DNA of 64,000 nt from CADCTB01 sp963768975 (GTDB lineage Bacteria > Actinomycetota > Acidimicrobiia > Acidimicrobiales > AC-14): NCBI GenBank assembly GCA_963768975.1, contig CAVYKB010000012.1:248001-312000 (forward strand). Reading direction: 5' to 3'. A model generated the notes under the pieces. That model was not told where the DNA came from. It searched no databases and was given only the letters and a program-made list of their open reading frames with translations. The translations under genes and the position numbers were made by a program. Below, piece by piece: positions 56,661-64,000 of this stretch; position 1 is the first letter of the stretch; every line of letters begins with the position of its first letter.

Positions 56661-57257
56661 GTGAAGGAGGGTCGAGCCGGCGTCGTGGGGGTGAATCAGC
56701 AGCAGGGCCACGAGCAACGCTTCCGTGCCTTGTACGGCGCCCACTATCCTGCGGTGACCGCCTATGCCCGCCGGCGGGTGCCGGTCCCCTCCGACGCACA
56801 GGACGTCGTGTCGGAGACGTTCACGATCGCCTGGCGGCGACTGCCCGAGGTGCCTGACGGCGACGCCGCCCTTCCGTGGCTGTACGGCGTGGCCCGACGG
56901 GTCCTGGCCAACCAACGGAGGGGGAACCAGCGCCGCGCCGACCTCTCGATACGCATCCGGGGCCAGGGCGGCGCCTCGGTCGACGTCGAGGCCCAGGTGG
57001 TGGAGGGCGAGGAGCGCCGGCTCCTGCTCGCTGCGCTTTCCCGGCTGCGCGAGTCCGACCAGGAGCTCCTCCGCCTCGCGGTGTGGGAGGAGCTGCCGCA
57101 TCGCGAGATCGCCGGCGTCGTCGGGTGCTCGGAGTCATCCGTGGCCGTCCGGCTCCACCGGGCACGGACACGCCTCGGGCGGGAAATAGGGAAAGAAGAG
57201 CGCCGCGTCGGACAAGAAGAGTCGGCAGGGCGAATGGAAGGCCACAGAGATGATTGA
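56661..57257 (+). CDS. ECF-type RNA polymerase sigma factor
   Basis: 198 aa from GTG 56661; GTG 56691 is another choice. Sigma region 2 is RFRALYGAHYPAVTAYARRR and SETFTIAWRRLPEVP. Region 4 is LSRLRESDQELLRLAVWEEL and EIAGVVGCSESSVAVRLHRA. A long basic tail (ERRVGQEESAGRMEGHRDD) overlaps the next gene, a likely membrane-anchored regulator of this sigma factor, by 8 nt. Confidence 0.92.
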   Translation: MKEGRAGVVGVNQQQGHEQRFRALYGAHYPAVTAYARRRVPVPSDAQDVVSETFTIAWRRLPEVPDGDAALPWLYGVARRVLANQRRGNQRRADLSIRIRGQGGASVDVEAQVVEGEERRLLLAALSRLRESDQELLRLAVWEELPHREIAGVVGCSESSVAVRLHRARTRLGREIGKEERRVGQEESAGRMEGHRDD

Positions 57258-58029
57258 CACGACCGACCCCATCGAACGCCTGCGCGCCGTGAACCCCGTC
57301 CCGCTGGCCGAGGTCGGCCTGATCGAGCCCGATGAGGTCCTGTTCCACCGGATCACCAGCGGGGCCACGGTGGCCGGCGCCGGCGCGCCCCTCCGCCGGC
57401 GACGGCGCCGGCACCTGGTACCCGTCCTCGTCGCGGCCAGCGTGTTCGGGGGAGCCGTGGCCTACGGCCTCCTGCGGGACGGAGTCACCCGGCCGGAGCT
57501 GGTCGCGTGCTTCGGGAGGGCCGACCTGGAGGCGCCGACGGAGGTGCCGGAGCTCATCGCCACCGGCCCGGTCGAGGCGTGCGCCGGCCTCTGGCGCCAG
57601 GGCGTGTTCGGCCCGGTGACCGAGGTCCCGCCGCTCGCGGCGTGCGTCCTGCCCACGGGCGCCGCCGGCGTCTTCCCGGCGATGGATGGCGCCGACGTCT
57701 GTACCGCCCTGAATCTTGTTCCGATCTTGGCGCCCCCGCCTCAGCCCACCACCACGACGATGATCCCCCCGGCGACGGAAACGACCGCCGGCGACCTGAA
57801 CTCGCGCATCGTCGCCTTCCGCGATGCGACCGTCGGCCAGTTCCTTTCCGCGTCGTGCGTCAGCCCGCAGGCCGGCGCCGACATCGTCCGCCGTGAGCTC
57901 GACCGGGCCGCCCTGCGTGACTGGACGGTCGTGACCGGCGAGCTCTCGGCCGATCGGCCCTGCGTCACGGTTTCCGTGCGGTCCGAGGAGCGACAGGTTC
58001 TGCTGGTGCCCGCCCCGCCCCGCCGGTAG
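57250..58029 (+). CDS. Membrane protein coupled to the ECF sigma factor (putative anti-sigma)
   Basis: 259 aa, overlapping the sigma gene by 8 nt. The N-terminal half (MIDTTDPIERLRAVNPVPLA) is cytosolic, and a single TM helix lies at about 55-75 (HLVPVLVAASVFGGAVAYGL). The outside part has several cysteines (ELVACFGRADLEA, CAGLWRQGVFGPVTEVPPLA) and a Pro/Thr linker. The pairing suggests a membrane anti-sigma factor, although no classical anti-sigma zinc motif (HxxxCxxC) is seen. Confidence 0.7.
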   Translation: MIDTTDPIERLRAVNPVPLAEVGLIEPDEVLFHRITSGATVAGAGAPLRRRRRRHLVPVLVAASVFGGAVAYGLLRDGVTRPELVACFGRADLEAPTEVPELIATGPVEACAGLWRQGVFGPVTEVPPLAACVLPTGAAGVFPAMDGADVCTALNLVPILAPPPQPTTTTMIPPATETTAGDLNSRIVAFRDATVGQFLSASCVSPQAGADIVRRELDRAALRDWTVVTGELSADRPCVTVSVRSEERQVLLVPAPPRR

Positions 58030-58059
58030 ACCCGCGGCCGGTTGGGTAGAGGACCGGCC

Positions 58060-58725
58060 ATGACTTCGACCCGGCCCGCCGTGCTCTTCGATGTCGACGG
58101 CACCCTGCTCGACACCAACTACTTCCACTCGGTCTCGTGGTGGCAGGCGCTGCGCGAGGCAGGCGAGGACATCGCCATGGCCCGCATCCACCGGCTGATC
58201 GGCATGGGCTCCGACCAGCTGCTCAACGAGCTCCTCGGCGAGGAGCGCGAAGGCCTGAGCGACATCCACGCCAGGTACTACAAGCCGTTCAAGGAATACC
58301 TCCACCCGTTCCCGAAGGCCGCCGACCTCCTGGCCGAGGTCGCCGGCCGGGGTGCCGAGGTGGTGCTGGCCACCTCCTCCAAGGAGGAGGACCTGGAGGA
58401 GCTCCTCGAGGCACTCGGGCCCGAAGAGGACGTGATCGCCGAGATCGTCCACGGCGACATGGTGGGCTCCAGCAAGCCGGCGCCCGACATCTTTGCGGTG
58501 GCCCTGGAGCGCCTGGACCTGGACCCGGCCCGCACCATGGTGGTGGGTGACACCCGATGGGACATCCAGGCGGCGGCCAAGCTCGGCCTGAACGTGGTGT
58601 GCGTGCTCACCGGCGGGTGGACCCGTGCCGACCTCACTGACGCCGGCGCGGTGGCGGTCTACCCCGACGTCGCGGCGCTCCTCGCCGACCTCGACAACGG
58701 CCCGCTGGCCCGGCTCTTGAAATAG
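58060..58725 (+). CDS. HAD-family phosphatase (phosphoglycolate phosphatase-like)
   Basis: 221 aa from ATG 58060. Motif I VLFDVDGTLLDTN with the nucleophile Asp, an alpha-helical cap (YFHSVSWWQALREAGEDIAM), motif II LATSSKEEDL, and the Lys and late motif SSKPAPDIF / VVGDTRWDIQAA. The Gph/PGMB-like type of cap fits phosphoglycolate or beta-phosphoglucomutase; near RuBisCO a glycolate-2-phosphate role is attractive but unproven. A hairpin follows at 58829. Confidence 0.88.
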   Translation: MTSTRPAVLFDVDGTLLDTNYFHSVSWWQALREAGEDIAMARIHRLIGMGSDQLLNELLGEEREGLSDIHARYYKPFKEYLHPFPKAADLLAEVAGRGAEVVLATSSKEEDLEELLEALGPEEDVIAEIVHGDMVGSSKPAPDIFAVALERLDLDPARTMVVGDTRWDIQAAAKLGLNVVCVLTGGWTRADLTDAGAVAVYPDVAALLADLDNGPLARLLK

Positions 58726-58828
58726 GAACGGAGCCGCCGGCCGGACCTGCCGGCCCTGCGGAAGCGAAGCGGACGCCACAGCCGGCAGGTCCTTGAGGGC
58801 CGGCGCGCGGAGTGACCAGTGTGGAATG

Positions 58829-58860
58829 ACGAAGGCCGGGGCGTCGGCCCCGGCCTTCGT
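58829..58860. terminator. Hairpin between convergent HAD and aldolase genes
   Basis: A 14-bp stem ACGAAGGCCGGGGC / GCCCCGGCCTTCGT with loop GTCG. No T run; acts on both strands by symmetry. Confidence 0.65.
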
Positions 58861-58880
58861 GCTGCTTCGGACGTAGGGCG

Positions 58881-59909
58881 TCAGACGCCGGCGGTCTCCA
58901 TGTCCCGGCTGTACGTTCCCGTCGCCGCCGCGCTGGTAAGGCTGGCTCGATGGGAGGCCACTTTCTGGGCCTCGGCCACGTTGTCCGAGGACCCCTTCCA
59001 TGTGCGGAGCGCCTCGTCCTGCAGCGCCCGTCCGTAGGAGTAGGTGAGCGCCCACGGGTGGGGCCCCTTCTTGTTCATGAGGTCGAGGTGCTCGGTAGCC
59101 ACCGCCGCGGACTGCCCCCCGGACAGGAAGGCGATGCCCGGCACTGCCGCCGGCACCGTCTGGTACAGCAGGTCCAGGGTCCTGTCGGCGACCTCCTGCG
59201 GGTCGGCCTGGGTACCGCAGCCCTTGCCCGAGATGACCATGTTGGGCTTGAGGACCATGCCCCGGAGGTCGACGCGCTGGGCGGCGAGCTCGGCGAACAC
59301 CCGGCGGTGGGTGCGGAGCGTGACGTCGAAACAGAGGTTGATGTCGTTGGTGCCGTCCATCAGCACCTCAGGCTCGATGATCGGCACGAGGCCGCCTTCC
59401 TGGCACAGGGCGCCGTAGCGGGCCAGGGCGTGGGCGTTGCAGCGGATGGCGTAGTCCGACGGGAACCCCTTCTCCTCGTCGATGATGATCACGGCCCGCC
59501 ACTTGGCGAACTTGGCGCCGAGGCTGACGTACTCGGCGATGCGCTCCCGGAGGCCATCGAGGCCCTCGGTGACCTGCTCCTCGTTGTCCAGGGCGAGTGG
59601 CTTGGAGCCGGTGTCGACCTTGATGCCCGGCAGGATTCCCTTGGCCTCGAGCATCTTGGGGAAAGGCGTGCCGTCGGCCGAGGACTGGCGGATGGTCTCG
59701 TCATAGAGAATGACGCCGCTGATGTACTCCTCGATGCCAGGCGTGCTCAGGAGCGTGTCGCGGTAGGTACGCCGGTTCTCCTCCGTGGACTCGATGTCGA
59801 GAGCCGCGAAGCGCTTGGTGATCGTGGCATTGCTCTCGTCCGCCGCCAGGACCCCCCGGCCCCGTGCGACCATCGCTTGGGCGACGGAAGCGAGATCAGT
59901 AGCGCTCAT
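58881..59909 (-). CDS. Class I fructose-bisphosphate aldolase
   Basis: 342 aa from ATG 59909, with a GGAGGAT ribosome site. Class I aldolase signatures: RGVLAADESNATITKRF, SYVSLGAKFAKWRAVIIID-type block with Lys residues and MVLKPNMVISGKGC (Schiff-base lysine region). The second half has VPGIAFLSGGQSA. It makes fructose-1,6-bisphosphate from triose phosphates for RuBP regeneration and gluconeogenesis. It lies 44 nt behind cbbR on the same strand, so probably co-transcribed. Confidence 0.93.
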   Translation of the reverse strand: MSATDLASVAQAMVARGRGVLAADESNATITKRFAALDIESTEENRRTYRDTLLSTPGIEEYISGVILYDETIRQSSADGTPFPKMLEAKGILPGIKVDTGSKPLALDNEEQVTEGLDGLRERIAEYVSLGAKFAKWRAVIIIDEEKGFPSDYAIRCNAHALARYGALCQEGGLVPIIEPEVLMDGTNDINLCFDVTLRTHRRVFAELAAQRVDLRGMVLKPNMVISGKGCGTQADPQEVADRTLDLLYQTVPAAVPGIAFLSGGQSAAVATEHLDLMNKKGPHPWALTYSYGRALQDEALRTWKGSSDNVAEAQKVASHRASLTSAAATGTYSRDMETAGV

Positions 59910-59953
59910 ATCTTGGAGATCCTCCTGGTCCGGGTGCTTTGCTGGTATGAACG

Positions 59954-60868
59954 TTAGCCCGGTGAGGTCTCCCGAACCAGGGTGAACCCGTCGGCGCCGG
60001 CTCCTACCAGGTGGGTCAGGAAGAGCCCGGCGGTGGCAGGAAGGTGCTCGTGGGCGCGGGACACGACGTGCCATGCCCGCTGGCGGGGGATGCCCGGGCA
60101 CCGCCATTCCTCCAGCGTGCCTTCGTCCAGTTCCCGAGCCACGGCGTCGCGCGAGATGAGCGTGATGCCCAGGCCGACCTGTACCGACTCCCGGATGGCA
60201 CCGTTGGAGCCCAGCGTGAGCGTCGGCGGATCGACGCCCAGTTCGTCGAGGAGCTCCTCGGCGGTGCCCCGGGTTCCCGAGCCCTCCTCCCGGACGAGGA
60301 CCACCGATCGGGAGAGGGTCTGGACGTCGACCTCCCTCACCGACGGGGTTCCCGGCCCTCTGGCCACCAGCACGAGGACGTTCGGCCGGGTGGCCAGGGT
60401 GACGAACCGGCCGCCGCCCGGCGGGCGGCCGCCGACGGCCAGATCGGCCTCGTGGTGCTCCAGTGCGTCCCAGACCCGGTCCCGGTTGCCGACCTCAAGG
60501 GTGATGCCGGCCTGGGGGTGCCGGTCGCGGAAGGAGGCGAGGAACCGCGGGACGACGTGCTCGCCGGCCGTGGTCACCGCAGCCAGCCGGAGCTGGCCCC
60601 GCTCGGGGTCCAGCGCCTCGGCGGTGGCCGCCTTGCCGGTCTCGAGCAGGGCGAGCACCTGGCGGGCGTACCGGGCGAAGACCACGCCAGCCGGCGTGAC
60701 GACCAAGCCCCGACCGGCGCGCTCCACCAACTGGACGCCGAGCTCCTTCTCGATGGCGCCAACGGCGGCGGACACCGCCGGCGCGCTTACCATGAGGCTT
60801 CGCGCTGCCTCGATGACCGATCCCGACGTCGCCACCTCGACGAAGGTGCGCAGCTGGTTGAACGTCAT
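59954..60868 (-). CDS. cbbR: LysR-type regulator CbbR
   Basis: 304 aa. N-terminal winged helix MTFNQLRTFVEVATSGSVIE and AARSLMVSAPAVSAAVGAIE, followed by the LysR effector domain (AAVTTAGEHVVPRFLASFRD, LVAVGGRPPGG-type). Divergent from cbbL with a 181-nt gap holding two palindromes, the standard CbbR arrangement. CbbR responds to Calvin-cycle metabolites such as RuBP or NADPH in known systems; the ligand here is not shown. Confidence 0.9.
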   Translation of the reverse strand: MTFNQLRTFVEVATSGSVIEAARSLMVSAPAVSAAVGAIEKELGVQLVERAGRGLVVTPAGVVFARYARQVLALLETGKAATAEALDPERGQLRLAAVTTAGEHVVPRFLASFRDRHPQAGITLEVGNRDRVWDALEHHEADLAVGGRPPGGGRFVTLATRPNVLVLVARGPGTPSVREVDVQTLSRSVVLVREEGSGTRGTAEELLDELGVDPPTLTLGSNGAIRESVQVGLGITLISRDAVARELDEGTLEEWRCPGIPRQRAWHVVSRAHEHLPATAGLFLTHLVGAGADGFTLVRETSPG

Positions 60869-60871
60869 ATT

Positions 60872-60896
60872 CGTAACCTTACGCTACACAGTAGCG
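60872..60896. promoter_or_regulatory. CbbR operator candidate: two overlapping palindromes
   Basis: CGTAA-CC-TTACG (60872-60883) followed by CGCTA-CACAG-TAGCG (60882-60896), sharing two bases. They lie in an AT-richer island just in front of the cbbR start. LysR proteins bind such paired imperfect dyads to activate the divergent gene and repress themselves. Confidence 0.55.
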
Positions 60897-61049
60897 GTCG
60901 AATAACGGGAAATACGTCATGGACAGACTAACTAACGTTTGCCAGAATCGGCGTACTGCACCGAATTAACTATCCGGGACAAGCGTCAGACCCCGTCGTG
61001 GGGAGAACGGAACCGGGCCCCAGATCGGGCTTCAGCCGAGGAGAACCGC

Positions 61050-62486
61050 GTGGCACAGAACAACGGCCAGAGTAACGGCAAGGGCTACCAGGCCGGCGTG
61101 AAGAACTACGCCGACACCTACTGGACCCCGGACTATGTGCCGTTGGACACCGACCTCCTGGCCGTCTTCAAGGTGGTTCCCCAGCAGGGCGTGCCGGCCC
61201 ACGAAGCGGCTGCCGCCGTCGCCGCCGAGTCGTCCACCGGCACCTGGACCACGGTGTGGACCGACTTCCTCACCGACCTCGAGTACTACAAGGGCCGGGC
61301 ATACCGGATCGACCCGATCAAGGAGAGCAACGAGGGCGCCTTCTTCGCCTTCGTCGCCTACCCGATCGACTTGTTCGAGGAAGGGTCGGTCGTCAACGTC
61401 CTGACCTCTCTCGTGGGCAACGTCTTCGGCTTCAAGGCCATCCGTAGCCTGCGCCTCGAAGACATTCGCTTCCCGGTGGCCTACGTGAGGACCTGTGGCG
61501 GACCGCCCAACGGCATCCAGGTGGAGCGCGACCGCCTCAACAAGTACGGGCGCCCGCTGCTGGGCTGCACGATCAAGCCCAAGCTCGGCCTGTCGGCCAA
61601 GAACTACGGGCGCGCCGTCTACGAGTGCCTCCGAGGCGGGCTCGACTTCACCAAGGACGACGAGAACATCAACAGCCAGCCCTTCATGCGCTGGAACCAC
61701 CGCTTCGAGTTCGTCATGGAAGCGGTGCACAAGGCCACGGCTGAGACGGGTGAGAAGAAGGGCCACTACCTCAACTGCACCGCGGCCACGCCGGAGGAGA
61801 TGTACAAGCGGGCCGAGTTCGCCAAGTCGCTCGGCGCGCCGATCATCATGCATGACTTCCTCACCGCCGGGTTCACCGCCAATACCGGTCTGGCGAACTG
61901 GTGCCGTGAGAACGGCATGCTGCTCCACATCCACCGCGCCATGCACGCCGTGATCGACCGCCACCCCATGCACGGCATCCACTTCCGGGTGCTGGCGAAG
62001 TGCCTGCGGCTGTCCGGTGGCGACCATCTCCACGCCGGCACCGTGGTCGGCAAGCTCGAAGGCGACCGCGAGGCCACCATGGGCTGGATCGACACCCTGC
62101 GGGAGTCCTACATCCCGGAGAACCGCAAGCGCGGCATCTTCTTCGACCAGGACTGGTCGTCGATGCCCGGCGTCATCCCGGTTGCCTCCGGCGGCATTCA
62201 CGTTTGGCACATGCCAGCGCTGGTGGCGATCTTCGGCGACGACGCCTGCCTGCAGTTCGGCGGCGGCACGCTCGGCCACCCGTGGGGTAACGCCCCCGGC
62301 GCCCACGCCAACCGCGTGGCCCTCGAGGCCTGCGTCGAGGCACGGAACCAGGGCCGGCAGGTCGAACGCGAGGGTCGCGAGATCCTGACCGAGGCGGCCC
62401 GCCACAGCCCCGAGCTGGCGATCGCAATGGAGACCTGGAAGGAAATCAAGTTCGAGTTCGACACCGTGGACAAGATCACCGCTTGA
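61050..62486 (+). CDS. cbbL: RuBisCO large subunit, form I
   Basis: 478 aa from GTG 61050 with GAGGAGAA just upstream. Catalytic elements are complete: GCTIKPKLGLS (K of loop 2), GGLDFTKDDENINSQ with the carbamylated lysine, and HIHRAMHAVID. They are followed by the loop 6 lysine in AGTVVGKLEGD, PVASGGIHVWHM and GGGTLGHPWGNAPG. The small-subunit gene and a CsoS2-like gene follow, so this is the carboxysomal branch (form IA; inferred from context and the CsoS2 motif). Fixes CO2 on RuBP to give 3-phosphoglycerate. Confidence 0.97.
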   Translation: MAQNNGQSNGKGYQAGVKNYADTYWTPDYVPLDTDLLAVFKVVPQQGVPAHEAAAAVAAESSTGTWTTVWTDFLTDLEYYKGRAYRIDPIKESNEGAFFAFVAYPIDLFEEGSVVNVLTSLVGNVFGFKAIRSLRLEDIRFPVAYVRTCGGPPNGIQVERDRLNKYGRPLLGCTIKPKLGLSAKNYGRAVYECLRGGLDFTKDDENINSQPFMRWNHRFEFVMEAVHKATAETGEKKGHYLNCTAATPEEMYKRAEFAKSLGAPIIMHDFLTAGFTANTGLANWCRENGMLLHIHRAMHAVIDRHPMHGIHFRVLAKCLRLSGGDHLHAGTVVGKLEGDREATMGWIDTLRESYIPENRKRGIFFDQDWSSMPGVIPVASGGIHVWHMPALVAIFGDDACLQFGGGTLGHPWGNAPGAHANRVALEACVEARNQGRQVEREGREILTEAARHSPELAIAMETWKEIKFEFDTVDKITA

Positions 62487-62555
62487 TTCGCGGGCTCGTC
62501 GCCGGTTCCACCCTCCCGGCCCCTACAGGACAGGGCCCCGAAAGGAGAGATTGAT

Positions 62556-62894
62556 ATGCACATTGAACCCTACGGGCCCACCCCCCGCCACGTGGAGACC
62601 TTCTCCTACCTGCCTCCGATGACGCCCGAGCGGCTGCGCCAGCAGATCGCGTACCTCATCGATTCCGGCTGGAGCCCCGCCATCGAACACACGGAGCCCG
62701 AGAAGTCGATGTCGAACTTCTGGTACCTCTGGGAGCTCCCGTACTTCGGTGAGCGGTCGGTCGACCGGGTCCTGGCCGAGATCGACTCGTGCCACCGCGC
62801 CAATCCGGGTCACCACGTGCGCCTTCTCGGCTACGACAACTTCCAGCAGTCCCAGGGAACGGCCTTCATCGTCCACCGGGCCGGAGCCCGCTGA
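62556..62894 (+). CDS. cbbS: RuBisCO small subunit
   Basis: 112 aa. Contains ETFSYLPPMTPERLRQQIAY, EKSMSNFWYLWELPYFGERS and the C-terminal LLGYDNFQQSQGTAFIVHR, all typical of form I small subunits. Starts 69 nt after cbbL with a strong GAAAGGAGAG ribosome site. The next gene starts 2 nt after its stop. Confidence 0.97.
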   Translation: MHIEPYGPTPRHVETFSYLPPMTPERLRQQIAYLIDSGWSPAIEHTEPEKSMSNFWYLWELPYFGERSVDRVLAEIDSCHRANPGHHVRLLGYDNFQQSQGTAFIVHRAGAR

Positions 62895-62896
62895 GG

Positions 62897-63199
62897 ATGG
62901 CGATGCCCGTGGACCAGAGCGCCGACAGCGGTGACGTGGCCGCGCCTCGAGACCCAGCCCGGTACGGGCGTGCCGCGGCGATGTCGCGGCGCCGGGCGCT
63001 CGCCGCCGGCCGGTCGGCCCTGGTGCCCACGACCGCGTCCCCTCCGAGGGCGACGGTGGTCGCCGCCGACGGCGTGCCGCCGGCGCGTCTCGCCCGCGCC
63101 GTCTCCATGCAGCGCCGGCGGCAGCTGTCCCAGGGCAAGCAGGCGCTCAGCGGCGCCGGCGCGCCGGTCTTCGTCGTCTACCGCGGTGGAGCTGGCTGA
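62897..63199 (+). CDS. Small protein with two CsoS2-type RuBisCO-binding motifs
   Basis: 100 aa from ATG 62897. Contains two copies of the basic CsoS2 N-peptide pattern: AAAMSRRRALAAGRSAL at about 32-48 and AVSMQRRRQLSQGKQAL at about 70-86. The protein ends after VFVVYRGGAG, so it lacks CsoS2's middle and C-terminal domains. Reading frame differs from the next gene and the stop is followed by a new ATG 3 nt later. In CsoS2 these motifs bind RuBisCO. Here they could link RuBisCO early or modulate assembly. Not a known stand-alone family to me. Confidence 0.75.
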   Translation: MAMPVDQSADSGDVAAPRDPARYGRAAAMSRRRALAAGRSALVPTTASPPRATVVAADGVPPARLARAVSMQRRRQLSQGKQALSGAGAPVFVVYRGGAG

Positions 63200-63201
63200 C
63201 C

Positions 63202-64000
63202 ATGGGAATGTACGCAGTCGACACCGCCGATCCCACTGAGCTGGCCAAGCTCAGCGATGCTGCCCAGAGCGGCCGCGCCGCGGCCGCCCTGCGCCGCCGC
63301 CAGCTGTCCCAGGGCAAGCAGGCGCTGAACGGCGCCGGCGCGAGTGGCGCCGAGAACCTGCAGTCCAACGGCGCAGAAGCGGCCCCCGCAGCCAACGGCC
63401 AAGGGGCACCAAACGGCACGCAAGTGGCGCAGGAGGAAAGGGCCGTCCCGACCGACGCGGTGGCAGCCGCTCACTTCGGTCGCTCCGTCTCCATGGAGCG
63501 CCGCCGCCAGCTGTCCCAGGGCAAGCAGGCGCTGAAGGGCGCCGGCGCGCTGAACGGCGCAGAGAACGTGCAGGCCAACGGCGCAAGTGCTCCACCGGCG
63601 GCCGACGGTCAAGGCGCGCCGAACGGCCAGAGCGCGGCCCCCACCGACGCCGTCGCCGCCGCCCACTTCGGCCGCTCCGTCTCCATGGAGCGCCGGCGCC
63701 AGCTCTCCCAGGGCAAGCAGGCGATCAAGGGCGCCGGCGCGCTGCCCGCGGCGGAGAACCGGCCGGTCGACCGCACCCCTGCGCCGCCTGCCGACGGTCA
63801 AGGCGCTCCGAACGGCCAGACCGCGGCCCCCACCGACGCCGTCGCCGCCGCCCACTTCGGCCGCTCCGTCTCCATGGAGCGCCGCCGCCAGCTGTCCCAG
63901 GGCAAGCAGGCGCTCAAGGGCGCCGGCGCGCTGCCCGCTCCGCAGGGCCGCGCCCCTGCGCCTCCTGCCGACGGTCAAGGCGCGCCGAGCAGCCAGACGG
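63202..64000 (+). CDS. csoS2: CsoS2-like carboxysome scaffold, N-terminal part
   Basis: Open from ATG 63202 past the window edge, at least 266 codons. The start (MGMYAVDTADPTELAKLSDA) is followed by four N-type repeats with core RRRQLSQGKQAL. The first is at about residues 30-42. The later three are framed by DAVAAAHFGRSVSMERRRQL and GAGAL, in steps of about 63-64 residues, joined by Pro/Ala/Asn/Gln-rich linkers. In alpha-carboxysomes CsoS2 is the disordered scaffold that links RuBisCO to the shell. M and C repeats would lie beyond the edge. Confidence 0.88.
   Translation, partial: MGMYAVDTADPTELAKLSDAAQSGRAAAALRRRQLSQGKQALNGAGASGAENLQSNGAEAAPAANGQGAPNGTQVAQEERAVPTDAVAAAHFGRSVSMERRRQLSQGKQALKGAGALNGAENVQANGASAPPAADGQGAPNGQSAAPTDAVAAAHFGRSVSMERRRQLSQGKQAIKGAGALPAAENRPVDRTPAPPADGQGAPNGQTAAPTDAVAAAHFGRSVSMERRRQLSQGKQALKGAGALPAPQGRAPAPPADGQGAPSSQT
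63451..63935 (+). repeat. Tandem DNA repeats in csoS2
   Basis: Three near-identical units of about 105 nt start at 63451, 63643 and 63832 (spacings 192 and 189 nt), each encoding TDAVAAAHFGRSVSME and RRRQLSQGKQA plus GAGAL. High DNA identity implies recent duplication or gene conversion of the RuBisCO-binding repeat. Confidence 0.85.

Noticed and set aside
62897..63250. The small CsoS2-like protein and csoS2 as one frameshifted gene
   Set aside because: The two frames each have an ATG, the second with a GGAG ribosome site, and the sequence at the junction does not continue a known CsoS2 pattern. Kept as a check in the finding.
63202..64000. CRISPR array suggested by regular repeats
   Set aside because: The units are 189-192 nt, coding, and differ from CRISPR repeat/spacer sizes; they are protein repeats of csoS2.

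Overview
The window is about 70% GC and almost fully coding. Short overlaps between genes and GTG/TTG starts are common. The gene families point to an actinobacterium, most likely of the class Acidimicrobiia (inference, not proven). The signs are an InhA-like enoyl reductase, F420/LLM-type genes, many Thr/Pro-rich lipoproteins, and a form I RuBisCO with a CsoS2-like gene, the mark of alpha-carboxysomes. The organism therefore appears able to fix CO2 through the Calvin cycle.

Layout. 1-6.4 kb: histidine (hisA end, hisF, hisI), glycogen (glgC, glgA), a divergent groES-like gene, trpE and ygfZ. 6.4-9.2 kb: a lipoprotein and an OmpR-type two-component pair. 9.5-15.6 kb: tryptophan genes trpC, trpB2, trpF, trpB, padR, trpA. 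The cluster carries two different TrpB types and a PadR regulator. 15.6-22.7 kb: type II fatty-acid synthesis (fabD, lipoyl-like protein, fabH, fabG, acpP, fabF, carboxyltransferase, fabI). 22.7-23.2 kb: a BCP-type peroxiredoxin whose peroxidatic cysteine codon is an in-frame TGA followed by a SECIS-like hairpin. This is a probable selenoprotein and the main discovery here. 23-34 kb: membrane proteins, a HEAT-repeat protein, a heterodimeric ABC exporter, a membrane-anchored double AAA+ ATPase, a B3/B4 protein and a desaturase. 34-39.6 kb: a PLP decarboxylase, a frameshifted CofE-like gene, a regulator, a methyltransferase and an RTX-type secreted protein. 39.7-43.6 kb: tRNA-Leu, a secreted GH5 glycosidase that looks circularly permuted, a Nudix hydrolase, an IMPase-family phosphatase and tRNA-Val. 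43.6-47.2 kb: an accessory stretch with an integrase relic beside tRNA-Val, a GH3 lipoprotein, an LLM oxidoreductase and a tRNA 3'-end fragment. 47.2-52 kb: small zinc proteins and a class A penicillin-binding protein.

52-64 kb is centred on carbon fixation: prk and rpe (minus strand), a NarL-type two-component pair, a crystallin-like secreted protein, an ECF sigma factor with its partner, and a HAD phosphatase. A class I aldolase and cbbR follow, divergent from cbbL and cbbS. Last come a small protein with two CsoS2-type RuBisCO-binding motifs and the start of csoS2, which runs off the window. CbbR probably controls cbbL through two overlapping palindromes in the AT-richer gap. Prk makes RuBP for RuBisCO, Rpe and the aldolase regenerate it, and CsoS2 gathers RuBisCO into the carboxysome.

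A recurring feature is a GC-rich hairpin that starts at the TGA stop codon of several genes (glgC, fabF, rpe, the 51.4-kb gene, prk). Two related copies of one short hairpin sequence are identical over 22 nt, and a third differs only at its stop-codon end.
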